Shown here piece by piece: positions 52,306 to 61,762 of a stretch of 64,000 nucleotides of DNA. Position numbers and translations under genes: made by a program. The stretch covers positions 62,001 through 126,000 of the forward strand of contig NZ_JAPFQN010000003.1 of NCBI RefSeq assembly GCF_026241165.1, read 5' to 3'. The notes beneath the pieces are model-generated. The model was given only the letters and a program-made list of their open reading frames with translations. It was not told where the DNA came from and ran no database searches. How positions within the stretch are numbered: position 1 is the first letter of the stretch; the number at the start of each line of letters is the position of its first letter. This stretch comes from Mangrovivirga halotolerans (GTDB lineage: Bacteria > Bacteroidota > Bacteroidia > Cytophagales > Cyclobacteriaceae).

Positions 52306-55300
52306 ATGTACAAGTTAACCGTAACATTTGTATTTTTATTTTCACATTTAATTTCATTTTCACAGGTAAAGTTCAATCATATATCAGTTAATGATGGATT
52401 AAGTCAGTCTGCTGTGCATGATTTTGCCCAGGATAAATATGGGTATATGTGGATCGCAACCAGGGATGGCTTAAATAGATTTGATGGGGAGAATTTTGAA
52501 ATTTTCAGAAATAAAAGATCTGATCCCACAACTATAGCCAATAGTTGTGGTTGGTCATTGGCTATAGATGATAAAGATAGAGTATGGGTAGCAACTCCTG
52601 ATGGGATTAGTTATTTAAATGCTAAAAGAACTCGGTTTTTTAATTTTTATCCTGATGAACTGGAACAGGATTTTATGAAAACCGAGCAAATTGCTGTAAA
52701 AGGTAACAAGGTATATGTAGGCACTCATAAAGGTGTATTCATTTTTTATATAGATAGTCAGACATGGGAAGTGATTAAGGGGTTAGAGGACATCAGGACT
52801 TATGCCCTGGATGTTGCTGACGATGGTAGAGTATTAATTTCTTCAAGTAGCGGACTCTATATTTATAAGGATAATAAACTGGATAAAGTATTACCCTCCA
52901 GAATAAACTTTGTTAAGTCAGCCTACATAGGAAATGAATTTATCTATGCTGCAGATCACAATGATTTGTATAAGTTCGACCTTAGATTAAATTTGCTTGA
53001 CACCTTAAGATTAGCTCCCAAGGATAAGACCGTAAGAATGGATATCACGGTTGATCAACAGGATAGGATTTGGGTTACCGGTCAGGGGATTGAAATTATT
53101 GATAAAGATTTTAAATATTTAAAAAGAATCAGACATGATAACCTTGACAGATGGTCATTATCAAATAATAGTTTGACCAAAATCTATGTGAGTAGGGATG
53201 GATCTGTTTGGATTGGTACCAATGGGTTTGGATTAAATAAATACAACAAAAACCTGTCTTCCATTAATACAATTTTATATAACCCTTACAATACCGAAGC
53301 CCTAAGTACTAATTATGTTTCCGGTCTGTATTTTAATAACGATAGTTTATATGTTGGACTGAGAAATAAAATTGATGTATTTGATATTTCAGATTATCCC
53401 GCTAAAAAGCTGAAAGTAATTGATTTACAAGAAGAGCAGGTTGGCAGGGCATATAAAATTGAATCCATAAATGGAAGATTAATTGCCGGTACTGATCGTG
53501 GGTTATTATTATTTGATGAAAATGAAGAGGTCGATAAAATAATATTAGAAGATTTTTATGTAATCAATTTTAAAAAGTTTGATAATAACAAATTGTTGTT
53601 GTTTACCGGAGACATTAATACCCGGTTAAAGGTACTTGATTTGAGTACTCTGAAAATTACTGATTGGAAAACCCCCTCAATAAATGAGACGATTTTATCG
53701 GGGTTGATAGAAGAAGATGTTGTTTGGCTTGGAGGAGATCATGGAGTTATAAAATATAATCAACGCATAGATTCATTTAAACATTATTCAGAAATTAATA
53801 ATGAATTAACCTTTCAGGTAAAAGATATTTTCAGGGATTCCAAAGGGAAGTTGTGGCTGGGAACCTGGAGCCAGGGATTATATGTATGCAATGATGATGA
53901 AGATATTTTTTCACCTTTTAAATTAAATCAAAGTCTACCTAATCAGACCATTTATGGGATTTTAGAAGATGAAGAAAATAATTTATGGTTTTCTTCAAAT
54001 AAAGGTATTATTGCTTACTTGAGATCGGAAGAGCAGATATTACATTTTTCAATAGACTACGGCATACAGAGCAACGAATTTAATACTGGCTCATTTTTAA
54101 AATTACCTGACGGAAGAATGGTTTTTGGTGGAGTGAATGGTGTTAGCTATTTCAATCCTAAAGACCTGATTAATGGATCAACAGAATCTAGACTTTTTAT
54201 ACATAAAGTAATTGTCAATCAAAAAATTCTGGCTGATTCTATCTGGAATAAAGGAGAGTTTAATTTAGAACCCGATCAAAGAAATATAAAAATTCAATTT
54301 AATGCTATTTCTTTTAATTCCCCATCTGGAGTACAGTATAGGTATAAGTTACATGAAGATGATCCATATATATATTTAGGAAATAACAATGAGCTAGTAT
54401 TGTCAAATCTGGAAGGTGGCGAATATTCCCTGATAATAAATAGCACAGGACCTAACGGTGTCTGGCAAGAAGAGAAGGCTTCACTTTCTTTTAAGATTGA
54501 AACACCATTAATTCAGAAATTATGGTTTCAATTATTATTACTGGCTTTATTGATTTTGTTTGGGATTCTCTACGGCAAATATAGAAATGTAAGACTTAAA
54601 GAAAAGGCAAATGTTCTCGAGGAGGCAATTAAGAAAAGGACTAAAAAAATAAATGAGCAAAATGCAGCGATCCTTTTAAAAAATGAAGAAATGAAAGCCC
54701 AAAGTGAGCTATTGTCAGTGCAGAACAAAGAATTAAATGAGCAAAGAAAAGAGTTACTAGAATTAAAGCGTACCCTGGAAGAGAGAGTAAGAGATAGGAC
54801 AGAAGATTTGAATTTAAAGAATGTGGCTTTGCAAAAGCAAAATATTCAAATGGAACAATTCAGCTATATTTCAAGTCATAATCTTAAGGGGCCAATTGCA
54901 AGCATACAGGGATTATTAGCATTGCTTGATAATGAACAACAATCTAATAGTCAACAAGAAATAGTTAACCGTATCAGGCAAAGTATAGATAAGCTGAATT
55001 CCATCGTTACCGATTTGACTAAGATTATTGATCTTAAGGAAGATAAGCAGCAATTTGACGTTTTAAATGTTCAGGCAATCCTTACAAATGTTTTAAAAGA
55101 TTTAAAAGGTAGTATAGAGGAAAATAATATAAGGGTAGAATTAAATATAGAACAAGACTATAAAATAGCAGGAGTAAGAGCTTATTTACATAGTATTTTC
55201 TATAATATAATTTACAATAGCATTAAATATAGAAAATCCGACAGGCATGATAACTACATAAAAATTGATATTTCAGCAGGTAAAGATAAAGTGAAATTGA

Positions 55301-55542
55301 AATTTGAGGATAATGGTATCGGAATAGATATGAAATATGCTAAAGATAAGTTATTCAGGCTATTTCAAAGGTTTAATGATGTTCATGAAGGAAAGGGAAT
55401 TGGTCTTTATATGACCAAGGTTCAGGTTGAAGCTATGAACGGTGAAATAGAATTAAGAAGCAATTTCAACATTGGTACTGAAATTCATATTGAATTTCCA
55501 ATATATAACAAGGTAAAAGCAGACACCCTCAAATCATTTTAA
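52306..55542 (+). CDS. Two-component propeller-type sensor histidine kinase
   Basis: This is a 1078-residue membrane kinase. A signal peptide precedes about 14 Reg_prop repeats (residues about 30-620; e.g. KYGYMWIATRDGLNRFDG, LWLGTWSQGLYVCN), a Y_Y_Y Ig-like domain (about 630-735), one membrane helix (about 739-758) and a long coiled coil. The DHp helix has the phospho-acceptor His858 (SSHNLKGPIA). The catalytic domain has an N box (YNIIYNSIKYR), G1 (DNGIGID) and G2 (GKGIGLYM). There is no receiver or HTH domain, unlike the hybrid HTCS regulators of polysaccharide loci, so a separate response regulator must exist. None is nearby. The ligand is unknown. Confidence 0.95.
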   Translation: MYKLTVTFVFLFSHLISFSQVKFNHISVNDGLSQSAVHDFAQDKYGYMWIATRDGLNRFDGENFEIFRNKRSDPTTIANSCGWSLAIDDKDRVWVATPDGISYLNAKRTRFFNFYPDELEQDFMKTEQIAVKGNKVYVGTHKGVFIFYIDSQTWEVIKGLEDIRTYALDVADDGRVLISSSSGLYIYKDNKLDKVLPSRINFVKSAYIGNEFIYAADHNDLYKFDLRLNLLDTLRLAPKDKTVRMDITVDQQDRIWVTGQGIEIIDKDFKYLKRIRHDNLDRWSLSNNSLTKIYVSRDGSVWIGTNGFGLNKYNKNLSSINTILYNPYNTEALSTNYVSGLYFNNDSLYVGLRNKIDVFDISDYPAKKLKVIDLQEEQVGRAYKIESINGRLIAGTDRGLLLFDENEEVDKIILEDFYVINFKKFDNNKLLLFTGDINTRLKVLDLSTLKITDWKTPSINETILSGLIEEDVVWLGGDHGVIKYNQRIDSFKHYSEINNELTFQVKDIFRDSKGKLWLGTWSQGLYVCNDDEDIFSPFKLNQSLPNQTIYGILEDEENNLWFSSNKGIIAYLRSEEQILHFSIDYGIQSNEFNTGSFLKLPDGRMVFGGVNGVSYFNPKDLINGSTESRLFIHKVIVNQKILADSIWNKGEFNLEPDQRNIKIQFNAISFNSPSGVQYRYKLHEDDPYIYLGNNNELVLSNLEGGEYSLIINSTGPNGVWQEEKASLSFKIETPLIQKLWFQLLLLALLILFGILYGKYRNVRLKEKANVLEEAIKKRTKKINEQNAAILLKNEEMKAQSELLSVQNKELNEQRKELLELKRTLEERVRDRTEDLNLKNVALQKQNIQMEQFSYISSHNLKGPIASIQGLLALLDNEQQSNSQQEIVNRIRQSIDKLNSIVTDLTKIIDLKEDKQQFDVLNVQAILTNVLKDLKGSIEENNIRVELNIEQDYKIAGVRAYLHSIFYNIIYNSIKYRKSDRHDNYIKIDISAGKDKVKLKFEDNGIGIDMKYAKDKLFRLFQRFNDVHEGKGIGLYMTKVQVEAMNGEIELRSNFNIGTEIHIEFPIYNKVKADTLKSF

Positions 55543-55585
55543 TTTAAGGGTGTCATTTCGTGATGTTTATAATCAGTAAACTATA

Positions 55586-56554
55586 TTATTGTAATTTGAT
55601 TATTAAGCCGGGATTTTCAGGATCTGTCGAACTCTGAAGCTTTGATTTTTGTTTGTACTTCTGAGGAATACTATTCCAATTTTCATATTCTTTATTATCT
55701 ATAACATAGTTTCGGTTTTTAATATTAGTTGAGGAAAATACGCTATAGGCACTTAATGGTTCCGAAATACCTGCCTTGTCTCCATTTAAAACCAATTCAG
55801 CAGCTCCATCTCCGTCAATATCAGCACTGATCCAATTAAGGTTTAGTATCCTGTTGTAGGTGCCATCAGAAATCATGTTTTTGATTTCTCTATTAAATGA
55901 TTCAATTATTTCATCAGCATAAGGAAGATCTTTTTGTAAAGCAAGATATAGTGGTTTAACAATTATTGGAGTGGAAGAAATTGCCAGTTTTTCTTTTACT
56001 TCATTAAGATGGATTTGCAACATGTATTCTATGAGCAGTTTATCTACCAGCATAACATCTATCTCTCCAGCAATCAATTTATTTAAATTTTCCTGATCAT
56101 CAGTTCCGTAAACCAGGTGAATATTATCCCTATTAAAAAGGTCATTCCCATAACCGTAATTTCTTACTATTCCAACTGTCATTCCCTCAAGCTCATCGAT
56201 AGACCCTTTATCTACGTCAGTACCTGATAATCCCACCAGGATTAATTGATTTTCCAGATAGGGTTCTGAATAAATTAAGTATTCTTCTCTTTCTTTTGTT
56301 TTCCAAAGTGCTGCACTTCCGTCAAAGACATTTGCTTCAATTCCGGTCATGACCCTTCCAAAAGGTAAAATGCTAGAATATGATTCAATATCTGCTCTTT
56401 TTAAAGCAGTTGAAACAAGGTCTAATGCCACCGAAGTTTTATTAGAAGTATTTGTGAAAGGAGGGTACACATCTGAAGCCAGATTAAGCTTTTGAATTTG
56501 ACCCGAAACACTGACTGAGGCAATTATTAGCAAGAGGACTATATAACGTATCAT
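55586..56554 (-). CDS. Periplasmic amino-acid-type solute-binding protein (SBP_bac_3)
   Basis: This 322-residue secreted protein (signal peptide residues 1-18) has the family 3 solute-binding pattern: LASDVYPPFTN at the start of the mature domain, DGSAALWKTKEREEYLIYSEPYLEN and GMTVGIVRNYGYG in lobe 2, and a C-terminal tail of about 80 residues after the final helix. The tail (DGDGAAELVLNGDKAGIS onward) is unusual and resembles a short calcium-binding-like segment. No ABC permease or ATPase gene is adjacent, so it may serve a signal-transduction role or act with an unlinked transporter. It is convergent with the propeller kinase gene. Confidence 0.85.
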   Translation of the reverse strand: MIRYIVLLLIIASVSVSGQIQKLNLASDVYPPFTNTSNKTSVALDLVSTALKRADIESYSSILPFGRVMTGIEANVFDGSAALWKTKEREEYLIYSEPYLENQLILVGLSGTDVDKGSIDELEGMTVGIVRNYGYGNDLFNRDNIHLVYGTDDQENLNKLIAGEIDVMLVDKLLIEYMLQIHLNEVKEKLAISSTPIIVKPLYLALQKDLPYADEIIESFNREIKNMISDGTYNRILNLNWISADIDGDGAAELVLNGDKAGISEPLSAYSVFSSTNIKNRNYVIDNKEYENWNSIPQKYKQKSKLQSSTDPENPGLIIKLQ

Positions 56555-56705
56555 GGCTGGTTATTTCATATTTTTAAGTAGAATCTTTTATATAAAATAC
56601 GAAATATTCAATCCAATAGCAAAATAATTCAATAAATGCTCGTCGTTAAAATTGATAATTTCAATCAATTTTAAGTCTATTTATTTATAGAAATTATTGA
56701 AATAA

Positions 56706-56731
56706 AAAAGCTGACTTTTACGTCAGCTTTT
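56706..56731 (-). terminator. Intrinsic terminator after the baeRF-type gene
   Basis: AAAAGCTGAC (56706-56715) pairs with GTCAGCTTTT (56722-56731) around a six-base loop. On the minus strand it is followed by T residues, so it ends transcripts of the minus-strand gene at 56753-57925. Confidence 0.85.
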
Positions 56732-56752
56732 AATTAAAATCATCTTTATTTT

Positions 56753-57925
56753 TTATCTGGCATATCTGAAAACACCATTAACCACACTCGTGTTGTCAGG
56801 CATTTCGTTTTCATCTGAAACATATACTTTACCGTTATGTTTAATTGTTTCAATTGCAGCCAGATTCAGTAGGTCAGCATCGCCTACTTTTCTAACTTGG
56901 TTGATTTCTATAGAATGATCTTTTAATCTATACTTACCCCATAAATGGGAATCTTTTTTGACAAATAAAGTTTCGGTTCTGCCAGCCATCGAAGCAGGAA
57001 TTACAGTTTCAGGTGATGGTGCTGATTTTCCCTGGTTTAATTGAGCCTTATATTTTTCTTTGGCACTGGCACGGGTTGATTCAACCTGTGGTTTCATTAT
57101 GTTCCAGGCTTTTTCTTTTAAGGTCAGTAAATCTTCATCACAAAAATTTCCTTCAATGTGCTCATTCATTAAATATTGATATTCGTTGGCATCCCTGTAT
57201 ATAGGGAATAAATAATCTACGCAAGCAACTATCATAGGTTTATCCTCATCATTTAATAATTTCATAAGACCGTCATTGATTTGTCTGAAATATTCAAATG
57301 CTTCTTCTTTTTTCTCAGTTTCATTTCCAGAGCCGTGTCCGTGATAAAGACCTTCAGCATCACCTGTCTCTCCCTGATTCGACCTTCTTCCAAGTTGTTT
57401 TTGTTCATAATCATATCCAACTGCATCTTCTAGTTGAGTTGGAACTAAATGACTAATGCCTACTTCTGCTATAGTATATCGGGTTGCTTCGTAAAGTTTT
57501 ACATGGTCTAATGAAAGCTCAAGTATAAAATGAGTAGAAGAGTCATGTAACATTCCTGCTAGAGGCAATAGATAATACCTTTCGCTTACGTATGCATAAC
57601 TTTTAAATTCAATTGGAATATGAAAAGTTTCCACTTCTTTGCCGTTGTAAAAAATTGCCAAACCGTCAGATTGGTAATTCCAAAAATCATTATCATCTAA
57701 TAATTTAGCAATCGGCTCAAGATATGGTTCAGCTTCACTTTCTTTCATACCATGAATGGTCAGTTGATCTCTGGCTTCTTGTAATTGATTTTTTAGTTCT
57801 ATTCTATCTTCATCCATTTCCTGACCCGGAGTACTTATCCTATGGGTAGGAATGTATATGCTGACGCAAAATGGTTTATGTACATCTGATAGTCTTTCAA
57901 AGTCTTTTGTTTTGAATATTTCCAT
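56753..57925 (-). CDS. baeRF-type (bacterial release-factor-like eRF1 domain) protein
   Basis: This is a 390-residue soluble protein. It has the layout of the bacterial archaeo-eukaryotic release factor (baeRF) group: an N-terminal VSIYIPTHR strand, central YYLLPLAGM and DHVKLYEA strands, and a C-terminal half with PMIVACVDYLFPIYRDANEYQYL. Its last third contains a VIPASMAGRTETLFVKKDSHLWGKY segment. No GGQ loop is seen, so it is not expected to terminate translation in the usual way. Proteins of this type are often found with stress and rescue genes; the role is unknown. A terminator follows. Confidence 0.75.
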   Translation of the reverse strand: MEIFKTKDFERLSDVHKPFCVSIYIPTHRISTPGQEMDEDRIELKNQLQEARDQLTIHGMKESEAEPYLEPIAKLLDDNDFWNYQSDGLAIFYNGKEVETFHIPIEFKSYAYVSERYYLLPLAGMLHDSSTHFILELSLDHVKLYEATRYTIAEVGISHLVPTQLEDAVGYDYEQKQLGRRSNQGETGDAEGLYHGHGSGNETEKKEEAFEYFRQINDGLMKLLNDEDKPMIVACVDYLFPIYRDANEYQYLMNEHIEGNFCDEDLLTLKEKAWNIMKPQVESTRASAKEKYKAQLNQGKSAPSPETVIPASMAGRTETLFVKKDSHLWGKYRLKDHSIEINQVRKVGDADLLNLAAIETIKHNGKVYVSDENEMPDNTSVVNGVFRYAR

Positions 57926-58098
57926 GGCTAATTAAAAATTTCGTTGGGTAATTACTGTTAAATTTTAAATGAAAAAATCATGCCATGGCCACTACCAATA
58001 TGTAGTCGCAATTTTTAAATAATAGCGATATTAATTTGTGGATTAAAAGTAGGATTATTTGTAGAATAATTTCTACATGATGAAAATAAATAAGAATA

Positions 58099-58320
58099 TT
58101 ATTTAACTATTTTTTTTACCCTGCCCACAGTGCCATCTTCCAGCATAACTTTAATTCCCCAGGGATGGCTATCAGACTTTGTGAGAAATTTTTTGATTAT
58201 CCCTTCAGTTAATTCACCTGATTTTTGATGATGTTTTTGTACAACCAGAACTGTCTGACCAATATGTAGATTTTTTCTGGCTTTACCGACGTTAAGATCT
58301 TGACTTTCATTGTCTCCCAT
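58099..58320 (-). CDS. YwbE family protein
   Basis: This 73-residue protein has the YwbE pattern: KNLHIGQTVLVVQKHHQKSGELTEGIIKKFLTKSDSHPWGIKVMLEDGTVGRVKKI covers nearly the whole chain. The family is a small conserved fold of unknown biochemical role, described in Firmicutes and Bacteroidota. It is encoded 173 bases upstream of the baeRF-type gene on the same strand, but the gap is too large to imply an operon with certainty. Confidence 0.88.
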   Translation of the reverse strand: MGDNESQDLNVGKARKNLHIGQTVLVVQKHHQKSGELTEGIIKKFLTKSDSHPWGIKVMLEDGTVGRVKKIVK

Positions 58321-58527
58321 AATATTTTTTTATTGCTTGTTTATAATCTGACAAAAACTTACAATCAAAGATAACCTTAAAATCACCATATAGCCCTTTA
58401 AAGGTTAAACTTCACTTTCCTTCGACCAAATTATTAATAATTCTTTATTGTATTCTTACATTTTTTCATATCGATATCAAAATTGTATTATTTTAGAGTC
58501 ATTTTTTTCGAAAAACCATTATTAACT

Positions 58528-61500
58528 ATGTTTCGATTTTTTATTATATCAGCATTTATCTTTGTTAATGTGTTTACTTATGCCCAGGTCAAATTAATCA
58601 ATGGAGATAGTTTGATCGATGCAGGCATTCAACTGCATGACGAAGAGAAATATGAAGAGGCTATTCGCCTTTTTGACCAGGTTAATCCCGGAGATACAAC
58701 TTATCACACTGCATTAATCGAAAAAGCAAATTCTCTTGTTGCCTTAGAGAAATATGATGAAAGTATTACTCTGATCAAATCGCTTTTGGAATTAAATACA
58801 GAACATAAAGCAATGGCCTATAATCTCATAGGAACAGCTTTTGATGAAAAGGAAGATGCAGATTCTGCCATTTTTTACTATAAAAAAGGCCTGAAAGAGT
58901 TTCCTTATCATACAAGTTTACATTATAATTTAGGTGTGACTTTATATCATCAGGAAAATTATGAAGAGGCGATTAAAAGTTTTCAAACCGCTCTTTATAT
59001 AAATCCTTTTCATTCAAACTCTCACCTTTTTTTAGGAGAAATTGCAGTTAAAAATCAAATGCCCACTAAGGCATTCTTATCATTTGGTACTTATCTCGCT
59101 ATAAATCCAGGTAATAATCAAATCCTGGTAATCTTAAACAATGTTTTATTAGGAAATGCTGATGAGTATGGTGAAATAGATTATAACTTAGATAATTCAA
59201 CTTTTAAGGAGTTAGATCTAATAATTAATTCAAAAGCAGCTTTGAAAGATGATTTTAAATCAAATTTAAAAGTTGAAGCCCCGGTAGTACAGCAATCTGA
59301 ATTGATTCTTGAGATGCTCGAGTACAAAAAGGGAACTGATGATTTCTGGATGGATTTTTATGTGCCGTTTTACACCTCAATCCAAAAAGGTGAATTTACT
59401 GAGCCATTTATTTATACCCTCTTAGCTTCTACGGATATTAAGGATGTAAAAAAATACTTTAAAAAGAATAAAGATTTAACAAAGGAATTTTATGGCTTCG
59501 CATATGATGAATTTTCTAAACTCAGAGTTTATAGAGAGGCGATTGTTAATGGGAAAAAGGATGTATATGCAACCTGGTTCTTTGATAACAATTATCTAAA
59601 TGCAATTGGAAACGAAAATGAAAATGAGGATCCAATCGGTCCATGGGAGTATTATTATTCTAATCAACAGCTTAATGCTATAGGCACCTTTAATAAGGAA
59701 GGAGAAAAGATCGGAAAATGGACTTATTATTACCCAGATGGCCGATTAATGAAAGTGGAAAATTTTAATGAAGAAGGCCAGCTTCACGGACCGGCAGAAT
59801 TTTATTATAAAAATGGTAAAATTAAAAATGAAGTGGATTTCAAAAATGGTGAGCTAGATGGAAAGTTGAAGATTTTTTATCCATCAGGTCATTTAAAAGA
59901 AGAGATCACATATGTAGAGGGGAAAGAAGAGGGGCCTGGTACAGGATTTTATGTTACAGGTGAAAAGTATTATGAATACACAAACAAAGCTGATGAGCTA
60001 GAAGGCGAATTCACTTACTATTTTAATGATGGTTCAATATATCAAAAGATCAATTTTTCAGATGGAAAGCGTGATGGTCTCTATGAAGATATATTTATTA
60101 ACGGAGAAGTATACGAAAAAGGCCAATATGTTAATGGAAAGGCAGAGGGGCATTGGGAATGGAAGCATTTTAATGGCCAACTATCTTATGAAGGAGAATT
60201 CAAAGAAGATAAAAGAACAGGTGTCTGGAATGAATATTACAGTGACGGAACCCAAGAGGAAGAGGAGTTTTATAATGAAGAAGGGGAATTAACTAAAATA
60301 ATAAGCTACGATAAAAAAGGTAATAAATATCTCGAATACACTCTCGATGGGGGAAAACTGACATCCTATGTTTATTATAATAAGGAAGGAGATGTTTTAT
60401 CAGCAAGTCCTGAAGGGAAATTAACTTATGAGTACAAATCTTTTTATCCTAATGGTTCAAAATTTGAGGAAGGCAGGGTTAAAAATGGTTTTAAAACAGG
60501 TGAATTTAAAACCTATAATAAAGCTGGATACCTGTCAAGTTTAACGAATTATAAAAAGGGTAAAAAAGAAGGGCCTGCCTATGACTACCACCCTAATGGT
60601 AATGTTAAAGTTGAAGTGATTTATTCTGATGGTGTAACCAATGGTCTATATCGTGAATACTATGAAAATGGCAATCTTAAATTAGAGGGATGGTTTATAG
60701 ATGATGTTCAGCAACAAACCTGGAGGGACTATTATCCTGACGGAACTATTGAATCTGAGAAATATTACCTTAATGGTGACCTTAATGGTGAGTCTAAGGA
60801 ATTTGATTATAAAGGTCAGCTAAGGTCGGTAGAATGGTATTCAGAAGGTTTGCTAACAGCGATAGAAAGGTATGATGAAGAAGGAAACCTTTATCAGAAA
60901 CAATTATTTGATCTGGGTAGTGGGAAAGTCAACTCAACTTACCCTGATGGTACTTTATCAAGGAAAACGACCCTTAGAGGCGGGAAATATGTTGAAGATG
61001 TCATACTATATCATAAAAACGGTAAGGTAAAAAGACATTTTCCAGTTAAGTATGGAGAGATATGGGGCGACTATAAAGAATATCATGCCAACGGTGAAAA
61101 GAGAGAATCAGGGAAATATGTGAATGGTAAATTTCAGGGTAAATGGCAATTTTTTGACATCGATGGAAATTTATATGCTGAAAGAGAATTCCAGAGGGGG
61201 GATATTAATGGAACTGTAACGTATTATCATACAAATGGGAAAATAGATCGAATCTATCCTTATGAGAATAATCTTACGCAAGGAGTTGTGAAATATTTTG
61301 CGGTTGATGGAGAGCTTCAAATGGAGAAAATGTTTAAAGATGATATTCCTGTAAGCTATCGTTATCTCAATGAAAATGGTGAATATACTGATTGGATTTC
61401 TTTGAATAACGGTAATGGTCAGGTAGAAGCTTATTTTGCCAATGGGAAATTATCTTGTAAGCAGAAATTTGTAAATGGCGAACTCGATGGCAACCTGGAA

Positions 61501-61749
61501 TACTATTATTCAAATGGACAAATTGAAATCAAAAGAGAATTTGATAAAGGTGTTCAGACAGGTGAGGATAAAGAATATTATACTGATGGCTCTCTTAAGT
61601 ATTCAGTTACCTATAAGGATGGTTACAAACACGGCGAAGAGACATATTACTATAATAATGGTCAGGTAAAAGCAGTTTATAAGTACCATTACGGTAGTTT
61701 AATCGAAGATCCGGTATACTACACTCCACAGGGTAAATTAGTTCAATAA
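58528..61749 (+). CDS. Giant TPR and MORN (YwqK-type) repeat protein, 1073 aa
   Basis: The frame opens at a TTG at 58483, but ATG 58528 begins the signal peptide (MFRFFIISAFIFVNVFTYAQ). Residues about 30-235 are TPRs (e.g. SLHYNLGVTLYHQENYEEA). From about residue 350 to the end are more than 20 MORN/YwqK-like repeats, each of about 22-24 residues with a consensus like G-x-W-x-Y-Y-x-x-G-x-L-K-x-x-x-x-Y-x-x-G-K-x-x-G. They form a beta-rich sheet spiral. Such proteins occur in Bacteroidota and as YwqK antitoxins in Bacilli; the export signal argues for an envelope or secreted role here, which is inference. It is the first gene of an apparent operon with the transglutaminase genes (14-base gap). 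Confidence 0.9.
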   Translation: MFRFFIISAFIFVNVFTYAQVKLINGDSLIDAGIQLHDEEKYEEAIRLFDQVNPGDTTYHTALIEKANSLVALEKYDESITLIKSLLELNTEHKAMAYNLIGTAFDEKEDADSAIFYYKKGLKEFPYHTSLHYNLGVTLYHQENYEEAIKSFQTALYINPFHSNSHLFLGEIAVKNQMPTKAFLSFGTYLAINPGNNQILVILNNVLLGNADEYGEIDYNLDNSTFKELDLIINSKAALKDDFKSNLKVEAPVVQQSELILEMLEYKKGTDDFWMDFYVPFYTSIQKGEFTEPFIYTLLASTDIKDVKKYFKKNKDLTKEFYGFAYDEFSKLRVYREAIVNGKKDVYATWFFDNNYLNAIGNENENEDPIGPWEYYYSNQQLNAIGTFNKEGEKIGKWTYYYPDGRLMKVENFNEEGQLHGPAEFYYKNGKIKNEVDFKNGELDGKLKIFYPSGHLKEEITYVEGKEEGPGTGFYVTGEKYYEYTNKADELEGEFTYYFNDGSIYQKINFSDGKRDGLYEDIFINGEVYEKGQYVNGKAEGHWEWKHFNGQLSYEGEFKEDKRTGVWNEYYSDGTQEEEEFYNEEGELTKIISYDKKGNKYLEYTLDGGKLTSYVYYNKEGDVLSASPEGKLTYEYKSFYPNGSKFEEGRVKNGFKTGEFKTYNKAGYLSSLTNYKKGKKEGPAYDYHPNGNVKVEVIYSDGVTNGLYREYYENGNLKLEGWFIDDVQQQTWRDYYPDGTIESEKYYLNGDLNGESKEFDYKGQLRSVEWYSEGLLTAIERYDEEGNLYQKQLFDLGSGKVNSTYPDGTLSRKTTLRGGKYVEDVILYHKNGKVKRHFPVKYGEIWGDYKEYHANGEKRESGKYVNGKFQGKWQFFDIDGNLYAEREFQRGDINGTVTYYHTNGKIDRIYPYENNLTQGVVKYFAVDGELQMEKMFKDDIPVSYRYLNENGEYTDWISLNNGNGQVEAYFANGKLSCKQKFVNGELDGNLEYYYSNGQIEIKREFDKGVQTGEDKEYYTDGSLKYSVTYKDGYKHGEETYYYNNGQVKAVYKYHYGSLIEDPVYYTPQGKLVQ

Positions 61750-61762
61750 AAACGTTTTATAG

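Noticed and set aside
58528-61749. MORN repeats read as a DNA repeat array (e.g. CRISPR-like)
   Set aside because: The periodicity is in the protein, of about 22-24 codons; the DNA units diverge and lack regular identical repeats and spacers.
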